A DNA stretch of 64,000 nucleotides. Source: UBA6770 sp965660875. GTDB taxonomy: Bacteria; Bacteroidota; Bacteroidia; Flavobacteriales_G; Salibacteraceae. Within the stretch, counting starts at the first letter, position 1. Each line of letters starts with the position of its first letter. This document shows positions 33,794-43,118 of this stretch, piece by piece. The DNA lies in assembly GCA_965660875.1 (NCBI GenBank), contig CBFIBQ010000014.1, positions 16,922 to 80,921 on the forward strand, in the 5' to 3' direction. The notes under the pieces are model-generated. The model did not search any database, was not told the DNA's origin, and was given only the letters and a program-made list of their open reading frames with translations. Made by a program: the position numbers and the translations under genes.

Positions 33794-34152
33794 ATCTATA
33801 ATACTTCTCTAGCAATGCATTGTTTAGCCCAACTTTATAGCGTTTCAATTCCTTTAATTGCATCTTCCATTTGTTGCCCTGAGTGAAAAGGTACAGAAGC
33901 AGTTTCTTATTGGGTGTATTTGTCAATGACCTTTAAAGAATCGCCTTATCCTTTAGAATGCCATTCACCATTAATGTAGTTTGAATTGCATAGTATTTCT
34001 TCAAATATTGTCCTCATGTTACAGTATTGTTTTGTGCTTTACAAAGGTTGTTATTCTCAAGCAATTAGGCTTTCCAATAGTGATTTTTCACATTAATTTT
34101 AATATGTTCGTTTAACTCTAAATTATGAAAAACAACTTCTACAAGGCCTCGT
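33794..34152. other. Intergenic region containing an aldehyde dehydrogenase remnant
   Basis: This ~360-base gap lies between the T9SS protein gene and the first histidine kinase. Most of its left half is a decayed minus-strand gene start (listed separately). The right part is AT-rich with no clear promoter pair. A 13-codon frame at 34125-34166 overlaps the kinase start but has no independent support. Confidence 0.5.
33835..34017 (-). pseudogene. Decayed copy of the aldehyde dehydrogenase N-terminus
   Basis: Translated from the ATG at 34017 on the minus strand, the frame gives SNYINGEWHSKG, a stop, then VIDKYTQ, another stop, then VPF and QMEDAI and finally KGIETL. All of these align in order with residues ~12-65 of the intact aldehyde dehydrogenase (SNYINGEWHSKG, VIDKYTQ, VPF, QMETAI, KGFEAL). 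A 36-base block at 33949-33984 is identical to 31905-31940. The copy ends there, so it is a partial duplication that lost function. Confidence 0.9.
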
Positions 34153-36432
34153 ATGCTTATCCGTAAGTTTTTGATTTTCTATTTGTTGCTCTCAGGGGTT
34201 GAAACTTTTGCGGCAAATCGCGAATTGGTAGTTAAGGGTAAGGATAGCCAAGAACAAGCAAATTATGCCGTCTCGCGCTATATTTTTAATGGAAACAAAG
34301 CGGTAAGGACCACCATTCTTGAGCATTATTTTGAGCAGTCGGATAACGATTTGCAATTACTTTTCGCAACTTTTGATTCTGTTAGAAACGAAAATGTTGC
34401 ATTCACTGAAAACGTAATCCAACAATTTTCTTCAACTGAAAAGTACAGTTCAGTAATCAAATTATTACAACTCCGGCAAGTCGCCGAGAAAGGTAATATG
34501 GATAGTGCATTAAATGAACTTGAGTTCCCCATTGAAAACCATTCGATTATAGATACTGCAGCGGCAGAATATCAATTGAAGCTTGGTGCATGGATTTGCG
34601 AAGAAACCTACAATGCGGAAGGCTTGTTGGAATACTCTCAACGATTATTTCAATATAGAATGAAGTACTTGAGAGGCGATGCAAGTTATCGTTCGTACCG
34701 GCACATTGCTTACGCTTATGAAAAAGCTGAAGTGCTAGACAGTTGTTTGAAGTATTATGAATTAGCCTTAGAAATTGCTAGAGTTCAAAACGACAGCGTC
34801 GGACTGTTTACCTTGAATATGGATATGGGGATATATTATTCGAATCAAGGCCAAAGAGCCATTGCACTGGAATACTTTTCTGAAAGTATGAAGTTTACTC
34901 CAGTAGTAAGTAAACGAAAAGAAGCCATACTTTATATCAATACAACTATTAATTATAGAGTGCTTGAACGGCATGATATAGCGGAGTCGTATTTGAGAAA
35001 AGCGGAACAAATTGCCCAAGAAATAGGTGATGTTGATTTGGTGGGACATGTTTACAGAAACTGGGTTTCACAATTCGGAGCGTCGGGCAACTTGGATAGT
35101 ATACCTAAATACGTTCGGCTATCTAAAGCCCATTTTGTGTCAAGAAACAATAACTATGGTTTGGGACATTTATTGGTAGATTATGCTCAATATTTTCAAG
35201 AAAAAGGCAACTACGATAGCTGCATGTATTGGCTCAACGCAGCCAATATGCAGTTTGAAACCATTAATTATAATGCGGGTTTGTTTCACTCCGAAACCAA
35301 ACGATTTATTTTTTTAGTCGCTTTTGAGCGTTGGGATGCAGCATATAAATTAGGGAATAAGCTGTTAAGAGAAAATGAAAAATATAGAGACGAGGAAGCA
35401 AAGCTAGATATCCTTGAGGGACTAGCGCGGGTTTATGCCAACACAGGTAAATACAAATCGGCATATCACCTTAAAGATAGTGCACAGACTATTAAGGCCA
35501 AATTGGAAGGCATAGAAACCGCACGGAAAATCAATATGATGCGGATACAGGTAGAAAAAGAACGCAATGCCAAACTTCAAATTCAAAAAAAGTTCGAACA
35601 AGAAAACAGAATTAAGGCAGAACAGGAATTGAAAATTCAAGAAAGTTTGACAATCTACTCTACTACGGGCTTTGTTTTAGTTGTGGTATTGCTGATACTT
35701 GTGATGTTTTTTTACGTCCGTATGAGAAAGGAGAAGGAGCGGGTAGTGCGTTTGGGCGAACAAAAAGAAGATCTAATGAATGTAGTGGCACATGATTTAC
35801 TATCACCAATTAGTAAAGTTAGTGCCTTGGCGTATTTAATCAGAAATACTGAAGACGAAGACGAGAAGAATCAATATTTTGACTTGATAGAGACAACGCT
35901 AAACGACGGTACTGAAATGGTGCGCAATCTCTTAGACATACATTCAGCGGAAAATGAAAAACTAGAAGTTTCTACCAAGAAAGTTAGGGTATCTGAGTTA
36001 ATAGAGGATGCTACTTTAGCTTTAAAACAACGTGCTGCTAGCAAGCAAATTGTTATTTCAGATAAAATCATAAACGACCAAGAAATATATATAGATCAGC
36101 GATTGCTAAAACGGATTATTGATAATTTGATTACAAATGCAATTAAATTCAGTAATCCATCTACTCAAATCCATTTTACTGCAACTGTAGAAAAGCAAGA
36201 GTTGACGCTCAAATTTCAGGACGAAGGACCGGGATTTAGCGAAGCAGATAAAAAGAAACTATATACCAAGTTTGGAAAATTGTCGGCACGACCAACTGGG
36301 GATGAATCTTCAAATGGACTGGGGTTGGCTATTGTCAATGAGTTGGTTAAAATACTAAAAGGAAGTATCGAGTTGACTTCAAAGAAGGGAGAAGGAGCAA
36401 CGTTCGTTGTAACTATTCCAGTAAAATACTAA
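34153..36432 (+). CDS. TPR-domain sensor histidine kinase
   Basis: The 759-residue protein has a signal peptide and a long periplasmic TPR-like helical region (about 60-490; examples are SYRSYRHIAYAYEKAEVLDS and MDMGIYYSNQGQRAIALEYF). A coiled coil and one TM (about 498-523) follow. Then come HisKA with phospho-His547 in VVAHDLLSPISK and an HATPase domain with IIDNLITNAIKFSN, DEGPGFSEADK and SNGLGLAIV. No receiver is fused and no response regulator lies next to it. It overlaps the convergent C45 gene end by four bases. Confidence 0.9.
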   Translation: MLIRKFLIFYLLLSGVETFAANRELVVKGKDSQEQANYAVSRYIFNGNKAVRTTILEHYFEQSDNDLQLLFATFDSVRNENVAFTENVIQQFSSTEKYSSVIKLLQLRQVAEKGNMDSALNELEFPIENHSIIDTAAAEYQLKLGAWICEETYNAEGLLEYSQRLFQYRMKYLRGDASYRSYRHIAYAYEKAEVLDSCLKYYELALEIARVQNDSVGLFTLNMDMGIYYSNQGQRAIALEYFSESMKFTPVVSKRKEAILYINTTINYRVLERHDIAESYLRKAEQIAQEIGDVDLVGHVYRNWVSQFGASGNLDSIPKYVRLSKAHFVSRNNNYGLGHLLVDYAQYFQEKGNYDSCMYWLNAANMQFETINYNAGLFHSETKRFIFLVAFERWDAAYKLGNKLLRENEKYRDEEAKLDILEGLARVYANTGKYKSAYHLKDSAQTIKAKLEGIETARKINMMRIQVEKERNAKLQIQKKFEQENRIKAEQELKIQESLTIYSTTGFVLVVVLLILVMFFYVRMRKEKERVVRLGEQKEDLMNVVAHDLLSPISKVSALAYLIRNTEDEDEKNQYFDLIETTLNDGTEMVRNLLDIHSAENEKLEVSTKKVRVSELIEDATLALKQRAASKQIVISDKIINDQEIYIDQRLLKRIIDNLITNAIKFSNPSTQIHFTATVEKQELTLKFQDEGPGFSEADKKKLYTKFGKLSARPTGDESSNGLGLAIVNELVKILKGSIELTSKKGEGATFVVTIPVKY

Positions 36433-37424
36433 ATGTTCAGTTGCTTATTGAAGAACATTTTTGTTAAGTTAATTTTCAGTTTTTCCTCTTCAAATTCATC
36501 GAAACTGTATCGTCTTTTTTTATTTGGCCATCTGAGTTGACATTCCAGTTTTTCTAAATCATACACCGCAGTGTATAATGTACCAAAGCTCTTTTCGAAT
36601 TGGGTGTTATACAGTGGAGGCAGAAAGAACTTTTTCTTTATTGATTTTTTGGTTTCGTCTGGGTTGTACAAACACTTTTCTAGGAATTGCATTCTGGGCA
36701 TTGTTGCAGACATACTTGCATAATTTTCCCATTCAATACTGTGCTGATGATTGGTTCCAATACAAGTAGCCACGACACTAATGGGTCTATCCGGAGAAAG
36801 GAACACCGTTACAAATCGTTTTTCAGCATCCAATATGGTTACGTTATAACTCATATGCACAGGCACTCTTTTGAACACTTCAATGGCTTCAGCAGTGTTG
36901 GAGCAAGTCTCTAATACATAACGCATTACTAAAGGGATTCCGAACCCATTACCCGAAATATTTCTCCCACCAAAAGTTAAAGAAATGGTCAACCCGTCGG
37001 CATTCATACCATCAAGTAAACCCCAAATGCAATCACTGATGCCTATAATGGGTTTTAGCCAATTGGATTTTAAAAGCACTCCTTCGAATAGGCGAGGGGA
37101 GTAATCGTAATTTCTAATTAGAAAATTGGCATCTTTAGTCCACGCTATTTGAGAGCAACCGCTCATAAAAGGTGGCGGAGAAAATTGACTTAAAAATCGA
37201 GACTCTACATCACCTCCTCCAGCTAACTTGCACAACTCTTGATAAATTGGAAATATTTCGGGCATGTGCTCCTCAAGTGCCATGCTAGAACTCAAGTAAC
37301 CCGGTCTATTACTGTAGCCTTCTTGTAAAAACCACTTTTTATAGTGCGGCCATGTGCGTTCGAAAATGGCCTTCCATTTTTCTCCCGGTTTATCTTCATG
37401 TATGCTTCTGAGGTAAAGGAACAT
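36429..37424 (-). CDS. C45-type Ntn hydrolase / acyl-CoA:6-APA acyltransferase-like protein
   Basis: The 331-residue protein carries PPPFMSGCSQIAWTKDANFL with Cys90 as the presumed N-terminal nucleophile after self-cleavage, then RNYDYSP and GMNADGLTISLTFGG. This is the pattern of peptidase C45 and acyl-coenzyme A:6-aminopenicillanic acid acyltransferases. Such enzymes cut or form amide bonds, often adding acyl groups to amines. No signal peptide is seen. It is the last gene of a minus-strand set with nitrilase-, decarboxylase- and ATP-grasp-type enzymes, though 141 structured bases separate it from the ATP-grasp gene. Confidence 0.8.
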   Translation of the reverse strand: MFLYLRSIHEDKPGEKWKAIFERTWPHYKKWFLQEGYSNRPGYLSSSMALEEHMPEIFPIYQELCKLAGGGDVESRFLSQFSPPPFMSGCSQIAWTKDANFLIRNYDYSPRLFEGVLLKSNWLKPIIGISDCIWGLLDGMNADGLTISLTFGGRNISGNGFGIPLVMRYVLETCSNTAEAIEVFKRVPVHMSYNVTILDAEKRFVTVFLSPDRPISVVATCIGTNHQHSIEWENYASMSATMPRMQFLEKCLYNPDETKKSIKKKFFLPPLYNTQFEKSFGTLYTAVYDLEKLECQLRWPNKKRRYSFDEFEEEKLKINLTKMFFNKQLNI

Positions 37425-37446
37425 TTATGTATTACTACAAGCTACC

Positions 37447-37557
37447 CTGAAATTGTTTCAGAGTCTCAATAATTTATAAAACTTTGTTAGATGCTGAATC
37501 TAGTTCAGCATAAGCAAGTGCTAATAATTTTTCAGCTCTGCTTTCGCAAAAATTATT
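37447..37557 (-). other. Three stem-loops between the ATP-grasp and C45 genes
   Basis: AATAATTTTT (about 37523-37532) pairs with AAAAATTATT (37548-37557). TGCTGAA (37492-37498) pairs with TTCAGCA (37504-37510). CTGAAA (37447-37452) pairs with TTTCAG (37456-37461). On the minus strand the first arm begins just after the ATP-grasp stop. The set may terminate, attenuate or protect the transcript, and could set a different level for the C45 gene. Confidence 0.5.
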
Positions 37558-37565
37558 GCAATTGC

Positions 37566-39071
37566 TTACATCATTTTAAATCCGCCAATCTCAGCAACTT
37601 TTTGCTCAATTTGTGGCAATTGTGTCGGTTCATTTGACTCGAACTTACTTTTAATTGCCGCAATCCATTTTTTGGATTTTTCGGTAAGGTTGAAGTTATC
37701 TGTCATCATTCGACCCCGCATTACCAATATGCCCAAATCTGCGCCTTCGTATACGTAATCGTTTTCTTTTGTTATGCGTAAAAAGAATGCTTCATCCTCG
37801 CCTTCAACTGCTCGTCTGTGCGTATCCATACGGTCATAACTAATGGAACCATCGGCTTTCATTCTGTAAATTCCAGACTTTGGCGCTCGCGTTACGTGTT
37901 CAATACTATCGTCTGTATACTTAATAACCAGTTGTCCCCACGAATCTATATTCTCAGGTCTAGCCCACCGTTTGTTTATTTCATTAACGCTCAATTTGTA
38001 ATCGACGTCCATGTATTCCAATATGTGGAATAAGAACAGTGGTGCATCAGATAAAGCAAAAACAGCGTGATTCGTAATGGAACTTGCCCCGGTTATTCTA
38101 GGGTTCAATTCTCCTAGGTAAATGTCATTAGTATCGGTGTCAATTAAAAAGTCTAATTCAAAGTAGCCTTTGTAGCCTTCTTTCCTCAATTGATCTCCGA
38201 ACATGCTGGTGTATTTTCTGGCTTTATCGCGAATTGTTTTGGTAAAGGCGTCAGCATATATTTCATTTCCACACCAACCCCCTTGGTAAGGTGTAAGTTC
38301 TTTAAAACCTACCAACTCAGTCATGAGCGGAGCAACTACTGTCCCGTCCTTAGTTACACAAGCCTCAATCGCTGAACCTCGGCAGTTGATGCGCTTCATT
38401 ACTTTTACTTCATTTTCAGCCTCAATATCTTCTGCATGTTTGTTGTAGTCGGATTCCGTTTTAATAAAAAAGGTAGTGTGCCCACTATCGCCATAGGGCG
38501 TTTGTACAACCCAATCGTGTCCTAGGTGTCCTGCTTTTTTCTCGAGGTTTTTATAGCTGTCAATTTTTGTGAGAATGTTCGGCACACAAGGAACCCCAGC
38601 TTTGTCAGCAACTCGGTTAGTAATTACTTTATTGTCTAAGTCATTTCTGAGTTTGGCAGAAGGAAAGGCTACGTCCAAACCAATTTGCTTGGCTAATTTT
38701 TCTGTTTTTTCGTCAAACATTAAAAACAGAGCTTTACCTTTCTTCTTCCCTTTTGCTCGACCTTGAATATAATCTACTACTTGTTTATGTTCAAGCAAAT
38801 AGTTGTTGATGTCTTCAATACTCTGAAATTCGTCGTGCGGAATTTCGTCAGGAGAAAATACATTTGGATGTTGGCCATCAAAACATTCGATATAACAAAT
38901 GAACTTAAACCCTTTTACCCACTCATCAGCACCAAGAAGGTTGAAGTTGGTAGCACTTATGAAGTAAATCGGTGTTTCGTTTTTATAAAAAAACCTTCGT
39001 ATATCCGACAAGCCTCTGAGTGGTTTTAGTAGTTCATTTACTTTTTTAGAAATGTTTTTTTTCTTAGCCAT
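37566..39071 (-). CDS. ATP-grasp enzyme (biotin carboxylase-like)
   Basis: The 501-residue protein is an ATP-grasp ligase. It has FDEKTEKLAKQIGLDVAFPS, NDLDNKVITNRVADKAGVPC, WVVQTPYGDSGHTTFFI (glycine loop), NCRGSAIEACV and the metal-binding end GYFELDFLIDTDTNDIYLGE followed by NPRITGASS. Such proteins form a C-N or C-O bond through an acyl-phosphate. Databases may call it biotin carboxylase, but there is no carrier or transcarboxylase gene nearby, so amide ligation is more likely. It follows the decarboxylase gene by 102 bases. Confidence 0.85.
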   Translation of the reverse strand: MAKKKNISKKVNELLKPLRGLSDIRRFFYKNETPIYFISATNFNLLGADEWVKGFKFICYIECFDGQHPNVFSPDEIPHDEFQSIEDINNYLLEHKQVVDYIQGRAKGKKKGKALFLMFDEKTEKLAKQIGLDVAFPSAKLRNDLDNKVITNRVADKAGVPCVPNILTKIDSYKNLEKKAGHLGHDWVVQTPYGDSGHTTFFIKTESDYNKHAEDIEAENEVKVMKRINCRGSAIEACVTKDGTVVAPLMTELVGFKELTPYQGGWCGNEIYADAFTKTIRDKARKYTSMFGDQLRKEGYKGYFELDFLIDTDTNDIYLGELNPRITGASSITNHAVFALSDAPLFLFHILEYMDVDYKLSVNEINKRWARPENIDSWGQLVIKYTDDSIEHVTRAPKSGIYRMKADGSISYDRMDTHRRAVEGEDEAFFLRITKENDYVYEGADLGILVMRGRMMTDNFNLTEKSKKWIAAIKSKFESNEPTQLPQIEQKVAEIGGFKMM

Positions 39072-39173
39072 ATTGAGTGTTTTAATTAGTGAGCAAAAAG
39101 TACAAAAAAATAAAGGCTGGAAGGTCTTTGTGAATTATCAAAAAATCAAATAATCATTAAAAGTAGATTTAAA

Positions 39174-41870
39174 CTACGTTTTCAATGCTTCATCTCTAAA
39201 TACCTGAAGTCCCAAATCGGGCTGAAAACCGTGTATTTCTTTTACGTCCAAGGCCATCATAAACTCCAGAATTTCTGTACTGATTATTTGACCGGGAACA
39301 AGCACAGGAAATCCTGGTGGATAAGGGATAACAAAAGCACACGAAACCAGTGTTTCTCCTTTTTGGACTCTTTCCAAGCACATTTGTAGGGGAACGAAAT
39401 CGTAATTGTCCTCATCATAGGCCAAGTAATAGGCTCTGCGTATATCACCTCCTGGTACATCAGCTTTTTGTCGAAAAACCTTGTGAAATGCACTAAAATC
39501 AGGTAAAGCGGGGTAGTCTTCGATAAGGCTCTTTACTTGTTTGTTTCGAATATTCTCTTCTGTGCTGGTCCAACTTTTTTTCTCTTCATCCAATTCCTTG
39601 GCAATTTGCAACAACACCGAGATAAGGTAGGCTATACTCCCCCGAGTAGTTCCAATATTAGTCATGAATAACACAGAGTTTCTTGAGGTTTTATTGATCT
39701 GAATGTTAAACTTATCCATCAAAAACCGATTCTTGAAGGTATCGCCGTCAACACCCGTTCGTCCTATGTGTAAATTGATTTTAGTAGGGTCCAATACAAA
39801 TTCATCCTCATTCCATGCTTTTTCCAATCGGTTCCAACCTTTTTTAGAATCGTAATATTCACTCAGCTTGGATTCTCGGTATTTTTCTGGAATAAAGTCT
39901 TCAATAGTAAGCACATCGAAGTATTTCTTTAAGGTGGGGTGGTCGTTGATTTTTGCCCGTAAAATCATGCTCAGTTCAATGCATTTTTCCACCATTTCGA
40001 AACCCTCAAACTGAACCTGACGTCTTCCAACATCCAATGATGCCAGTATTTGATAGTTTGCCGAAGTTGAGGTGTGCGTCATGTAGGCTTCCAAAAATGC
40101 GTCTCTGCGTCTGGGGAACTCCTCATCGTAAATATGTATCATTGAACCTTGACGTAGGCTGGATAATGTTTTGTGCGTAGACTGCGTGGAGTAACACCGT
40201 ATACTCACCTTACTAGGGTCGGGCATAATGGATACTTCTCCCTCCTTGAGTTCAGCAATATACCCTTCGTATTTTTTTCGATAGCTATCTGATAAATAAC
40301 GATAACGCAGTTTTCTGGCTACATACATTGCTGATCTTTTGCGATAAGTGTGTGTAAAAGCGGCAAACCCAAACCAAGCCTCGTCCCACAGAAAAACCAT
40401 GTCGGGTTTGATGGCGAGCACTTCTTGCATTACTCGTTCCACATTATACACCAGTCCATCAAAAGTACAGTTGGTAAGCACCAACATTTTTACATCGTCC
40501 AGTTTGCCCTTACTTTTCATCAAAAGCAATTTCTCCTTTATTTCAGATAAAGGAACTGCTCCATACATACTGTATTCTGGAATTGGATAGGAGTCGAGGT
40601 AAATAGGGAAACCACCCGAAAGTACTTGTGAATAGTGATGTGATTTGTGGCAATCCCGGTCTATAAGCACATAGTCACCGGGTTTTACTACCGCTTGTTG
40701 AACGATTTTATTTGCCGTGCTGGTTCCGTTGGTTACAAAGAAAGTGTTTTTAGAACCAAAGGCTTTGGCAGCCATCTCTTGTGCCTTTTTTAATGGTCCA
40801 GTTGGTTGTAACAAACTATCCAGACCTCCTGTGGTTGCAGAGGTCTCCGCCAAGAAAAGATTTCGCCCGTAAAATTCACCAAAATCTCGAATCCAAAAAC
40901 TTTTGTAAATGCTATTTCCTCTCGAGATAGGCATGGCGTGAAATACTGAAGTTGGCTTAGCAGCGTATTCCATGAGTGCTTTAAAAAAAGGTGCTTCAAA
41001 GCGCTCATAAAGCCCTCGGTGAATGCTCAGATGCATTTCTTGTAAATCTTCTTGCCGGTAAAATATGCGTCGAAAAGTCGAAACCACCTTATCGCTCAAA
41101 TCCATTACTGCGTGATTGGTCACATAATAAATGTCAAGTTCTGGCCGCAGCTTTTTTATACTCCAAGCTAAATATGTAGCTAAATCTTCTTGTTCTAGTG
41201 ATGAATATTCAAGATGATTGAGTGCGCTAATAAAGGGGCGTACCAACTTTAGACGATTGGTGGATTTTACCAATACATCGTACCGGATTACAACTACCTG
41301 AATGTTGTAATTGAACAGAATTGAAATTATAGCATCTTCAAAACTTTTGACAACTACTGGGTTGTAAACAAACTGGTCTTTAGGATCTCTAAGTTTGGCG
41401 AGTTTTTCTTTTAAATCTTCCTCATCGGTGCCATTAATGTCGTCAACGAAGAGTGTCTCAAAGTAATGCTGGTTTGGCCGTTCCTCTGGTTCATCAACAT
41501 CATTATTAAACAATTCAATATTGTCTAACTTACTTGGGTTGTAACGATAGGCCTCACTTACCAAATGTCTCAATATTTTTGAGCACTCTTGGTAGAGCTG
41601 GATATATTCACCCTTCTTAAAAAATGTTTTGTTTTTCGCTAGTCTAGCTGCTCCCGGGTATGCCCAGTATTTTTCGATTACCTGCAAGTCTTTAAACACC
41701 TCTTCTGTTCGAGTAAAGACCTTCGAATCGGCATCTTGTCTATTCTTTTTTAGTTTGGTAGCGAGTTCTTTTAGCTCATTCCACCGCTCATACCGAAGTT
41801 GCGCAATGGTGTAATAATCTTTTTCTTTCTTTCGGTTATCACTAGCTATTTTACTCGCTAAATCTTGCAT
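39174..41870 (-). CDS. PLP-dependent Orn/Lys/Arg-type decarboxylase
   Basis: The 898-residue protein has a ~300-residue N-terminal region of its own and then the major domain of Orn/Lys/Arg decarboxylases. Features are TSATTGGLDSLLQPTGPLKK, FFVTNGTSTANKIVQQAVV, DRDCHKSHHYSQVLSGG, FLWDEAWFGFAAF (Asp contacting the PLP nitrogen) and YSTQSTHKTLSSLRQGSM with Schiff-base Lys567. It is longer than E. coli CadA/AdiA (~715-755) because of the N-terminal part. The product is an amine or diamine; the substrate is unknown. It begins one base after the nitrilase gene stop. Confidence 0.87.
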   Translation of the reverse strand: MQDLASKIASDNRKKEKDYYTIAQLRYERWNELKELATKLKKNRQDADSKVFTRTEEVFKDLQVIEKYWAYPGAARLAKNKTFFKKGEYIQLYQECSKILRHLVSEAYRYNPSKLDNIELFNNDVDEPEERPNQHYFETLFVDDINGTDEEDLKEKLAKLRDPKDQFVYNPVVVKSFEDAIISILFNYNIQVVVIRYDVLVKSTNRLKLVRPFISALNHLEYSSLEQEDLATYLAWSIKKLRPELDIYYVTNHAVMDLSDKVVSTFRRIFYRQEDLQEMHLSIHRGLYERFEAPFFKALMEYAAKPTSVFHAMPISRGNSIYKSFWIRDFGEFYGRNLFLAETSATTGGLDSLLQPTGPLKKAQEMAAKAFGSKNTFFVTNGTSTANKIVQQAVVKPGDYVLIDRDCHKSHHYSQVLSGGFPIYLDSYPIPEYSMYGAVPLSEIKEKLLLMKSKGKLDDVKMLVLTNCTFDGLVYNVERVMQEVLAIKPDMVFLWDEAWFGFAAFTHTYRKRSAMYVARKLRYRYLSDSYRKKYEGYIAELKEGEVSIMPDPSKVSIRCYSTQSTHKTLSSLRQGSMIHIYDEEFPRRRDAFLEAYMTHTSTSANYQILASLDVGRRQVQFEGFEMVEKCIELSMILRAKINDHPTLKKYFDVLTIEDFIPEKYRESKLSEYYDSKKGWNRLEKAWNEDEFVLDPTKINLHIGRTGVDGDTFKNRFLMDKFNIQINKTSRNSVLFMTNIGTTRGSIAYLISVLLQIAKELDEEKKSWTSTEENIRNKQVKSLIEDYPALPDFSAFHKVFRQKADVPGGDIRRAYYLAYDEDNYDFVPLQMCLERVQKGETLVSCAFVIPYPPGFPVLVPGQIISTEILEFMMALDVKEIHGFQPDLGLQVFRDEALKT

Positions 41871-41871
41871 G

Positions 41872-42777
41872 TTATAAATTTTCTTTTTTGGGATGCTGTT
41901 CTAAAACTTCTAAATCTGGTGTTCGGTTATTTTTTATTGGCTTTTGAAGTGGACCTAAACTATCGAGATAAGGAAGCTCCTTATCCTTATCGTAAATATC
42001 AAAGACTTGTTTGTGATCCCTAAAGGACTTTAAAGTTTGACCCAAACGCAAAACGCCTCGATCTCTACTACTTCTTACTCTATCTAGATCTACTTCAATG
42101 GGGATCATTTCCGGACCCGTACTGGCTTGATACATAACTCTTCCATCGGGGCCGCATACTATTGAACGACCAGTTCCGCCGTCTCCCAAACCATTAATAT
42201 CAATAACAAAACATTGATTAATTGCCGCTGTTGCTTGCGCATTAGCCAATTCTATGTCTCGATCAATTGTTCCCGTAAGTGAGGGATGAATAATGACTTC
42301 TACACCCTGAACCGCCAAGGTTCTTGAGGTTTCCGGGAACCACATATCGTAACAAATAGACATGCCAAATTTTCCAACATTGGGAACGTCCCAAATTAAA
42401 AACTCAGTGCCACTTTCCACTCCCTCTTCATATGGTAAGAAAGGAAACATTTTATCGTATCGTCCTACAATTTCGCCTTGAGGATTGATAACTGAGGCAG
42501 TATTGTAAATTTTGCCGTGTTTCTTTTGAAACATAGACCCTGGAATTAACCAGATTTTATGTTTTTTGGCTATTTCTCTGAATTCATCCTCAATATCATT
42601 TGGAAATTCCATTGCATTGTGTGTTAATGGGCCAAATGGAGCAAGCTCCGAAAACATCACCATATCTACCCATGGATAGATGGACATGAGTACTTCTAAT
42701 TTGTGTTTCATTACTGGTACATTGCTCGCTCCTGCGCGGACATGCATTTGAATACCTGCTATTGAAAATGGTGTCAT
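41872..42777 (-). CDS. Carbon-nitrogen hydrolase (nitrilase superfamily)
   Basis: The ATG at 42777 gives 301 residues, starting at the conserved MTPFSIAGIQMHV; the longer frame to 42885 adds a non-family hydrophobic leader. The catalytic triad is visible: Glu44 (MFSELAPFGP), Lys109 (GRYDKMFPFLPYEEG) and Cys142 (SICYDMWFPE). Members hydrolyse amides and carbamoyl amines; N-carbamoylputrescine amidase is one relative, which fits a decarboxylase partner. It heads the minus-strand enzyme operon. Confidence 0.88.
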   Translation of the reverse strand: MTPFSIAGIQMHVRAGASNVPVMKHKLEVLMSIYPWVDMVMFSELAPFGPLTHNAMEFPNDIEDEFREIAKKHKIWLIPGSMFQKKHGKIYNTASVINPQGEIVGRYDKMFPFLPYEEGVESGTEFLIWDVPNVGKFGMSICYDMWFPETSRTLAVQGVEVIIHPSLTGTIDRDIELANAQATAAINQCFVIDINGLGDGGTGRSIVCGPDGRVMYQASTGPEMIPIEVDLDRVRSSRDRGVLRLGQTLKSFRDHKQVFDIYDKDKELPYLDSLGPLQKPIKNNRTPDLEVLEQHPKKENL

Positions 42778-43118
42778 ATCGAAAAAAGAGTGTCTTTTAC
42801 TTAAAAAATTTAGAAATGCGAAATTAGAACAGTGCTCAAAATAAGTTTTAAAAAATACGTATTCTAAACTTATTATTTTGAACAATCTTTGAAATAGACC
42901 AAGTTTATATTCAATTCGTAAACTACGCTATTTTTCTCAAGGCGATAATTCGAGGTTGCTTAAATAAGTTAACATATGTGTCATCGATAAACCGCGAAGA
43001 CTTTCTGGGTTTCGAAAAATACAATGTATTGGTCTTCGTGAAGGCAGCCATTTAATGCATTGAAAAACGGATTTTAAGTATTTGCTGTGACTTTTTACTT
43101 TGCTTTGTTGTGTTTTAG
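42778..43118. other. Divergent promoter region of the nitrilase operon and the second kinase
   Basis: The 341-base AT-rich gap lies between genes pointing away from each other. AATAAGTTT at about 42840-42848 and AAACTTATT at about 42866-42874 are exact inverted repeats with a 17-base spacer, suitable as an operator or hairpin for the minus-strand operon. TACTTTG at about 43097, one base short of TAnnTTTG, lies 15 bases before the kinase ATG at 43119. No gene was recognised in between. Confidence 0.45.

Noticed and set aside
34125..34166. 13-codon frame overlapping the start of the first TPR kinase
   Set aside because: Too short to support as a leader peptide, with no repeated regulatory codons and no terminator hairpin after it.
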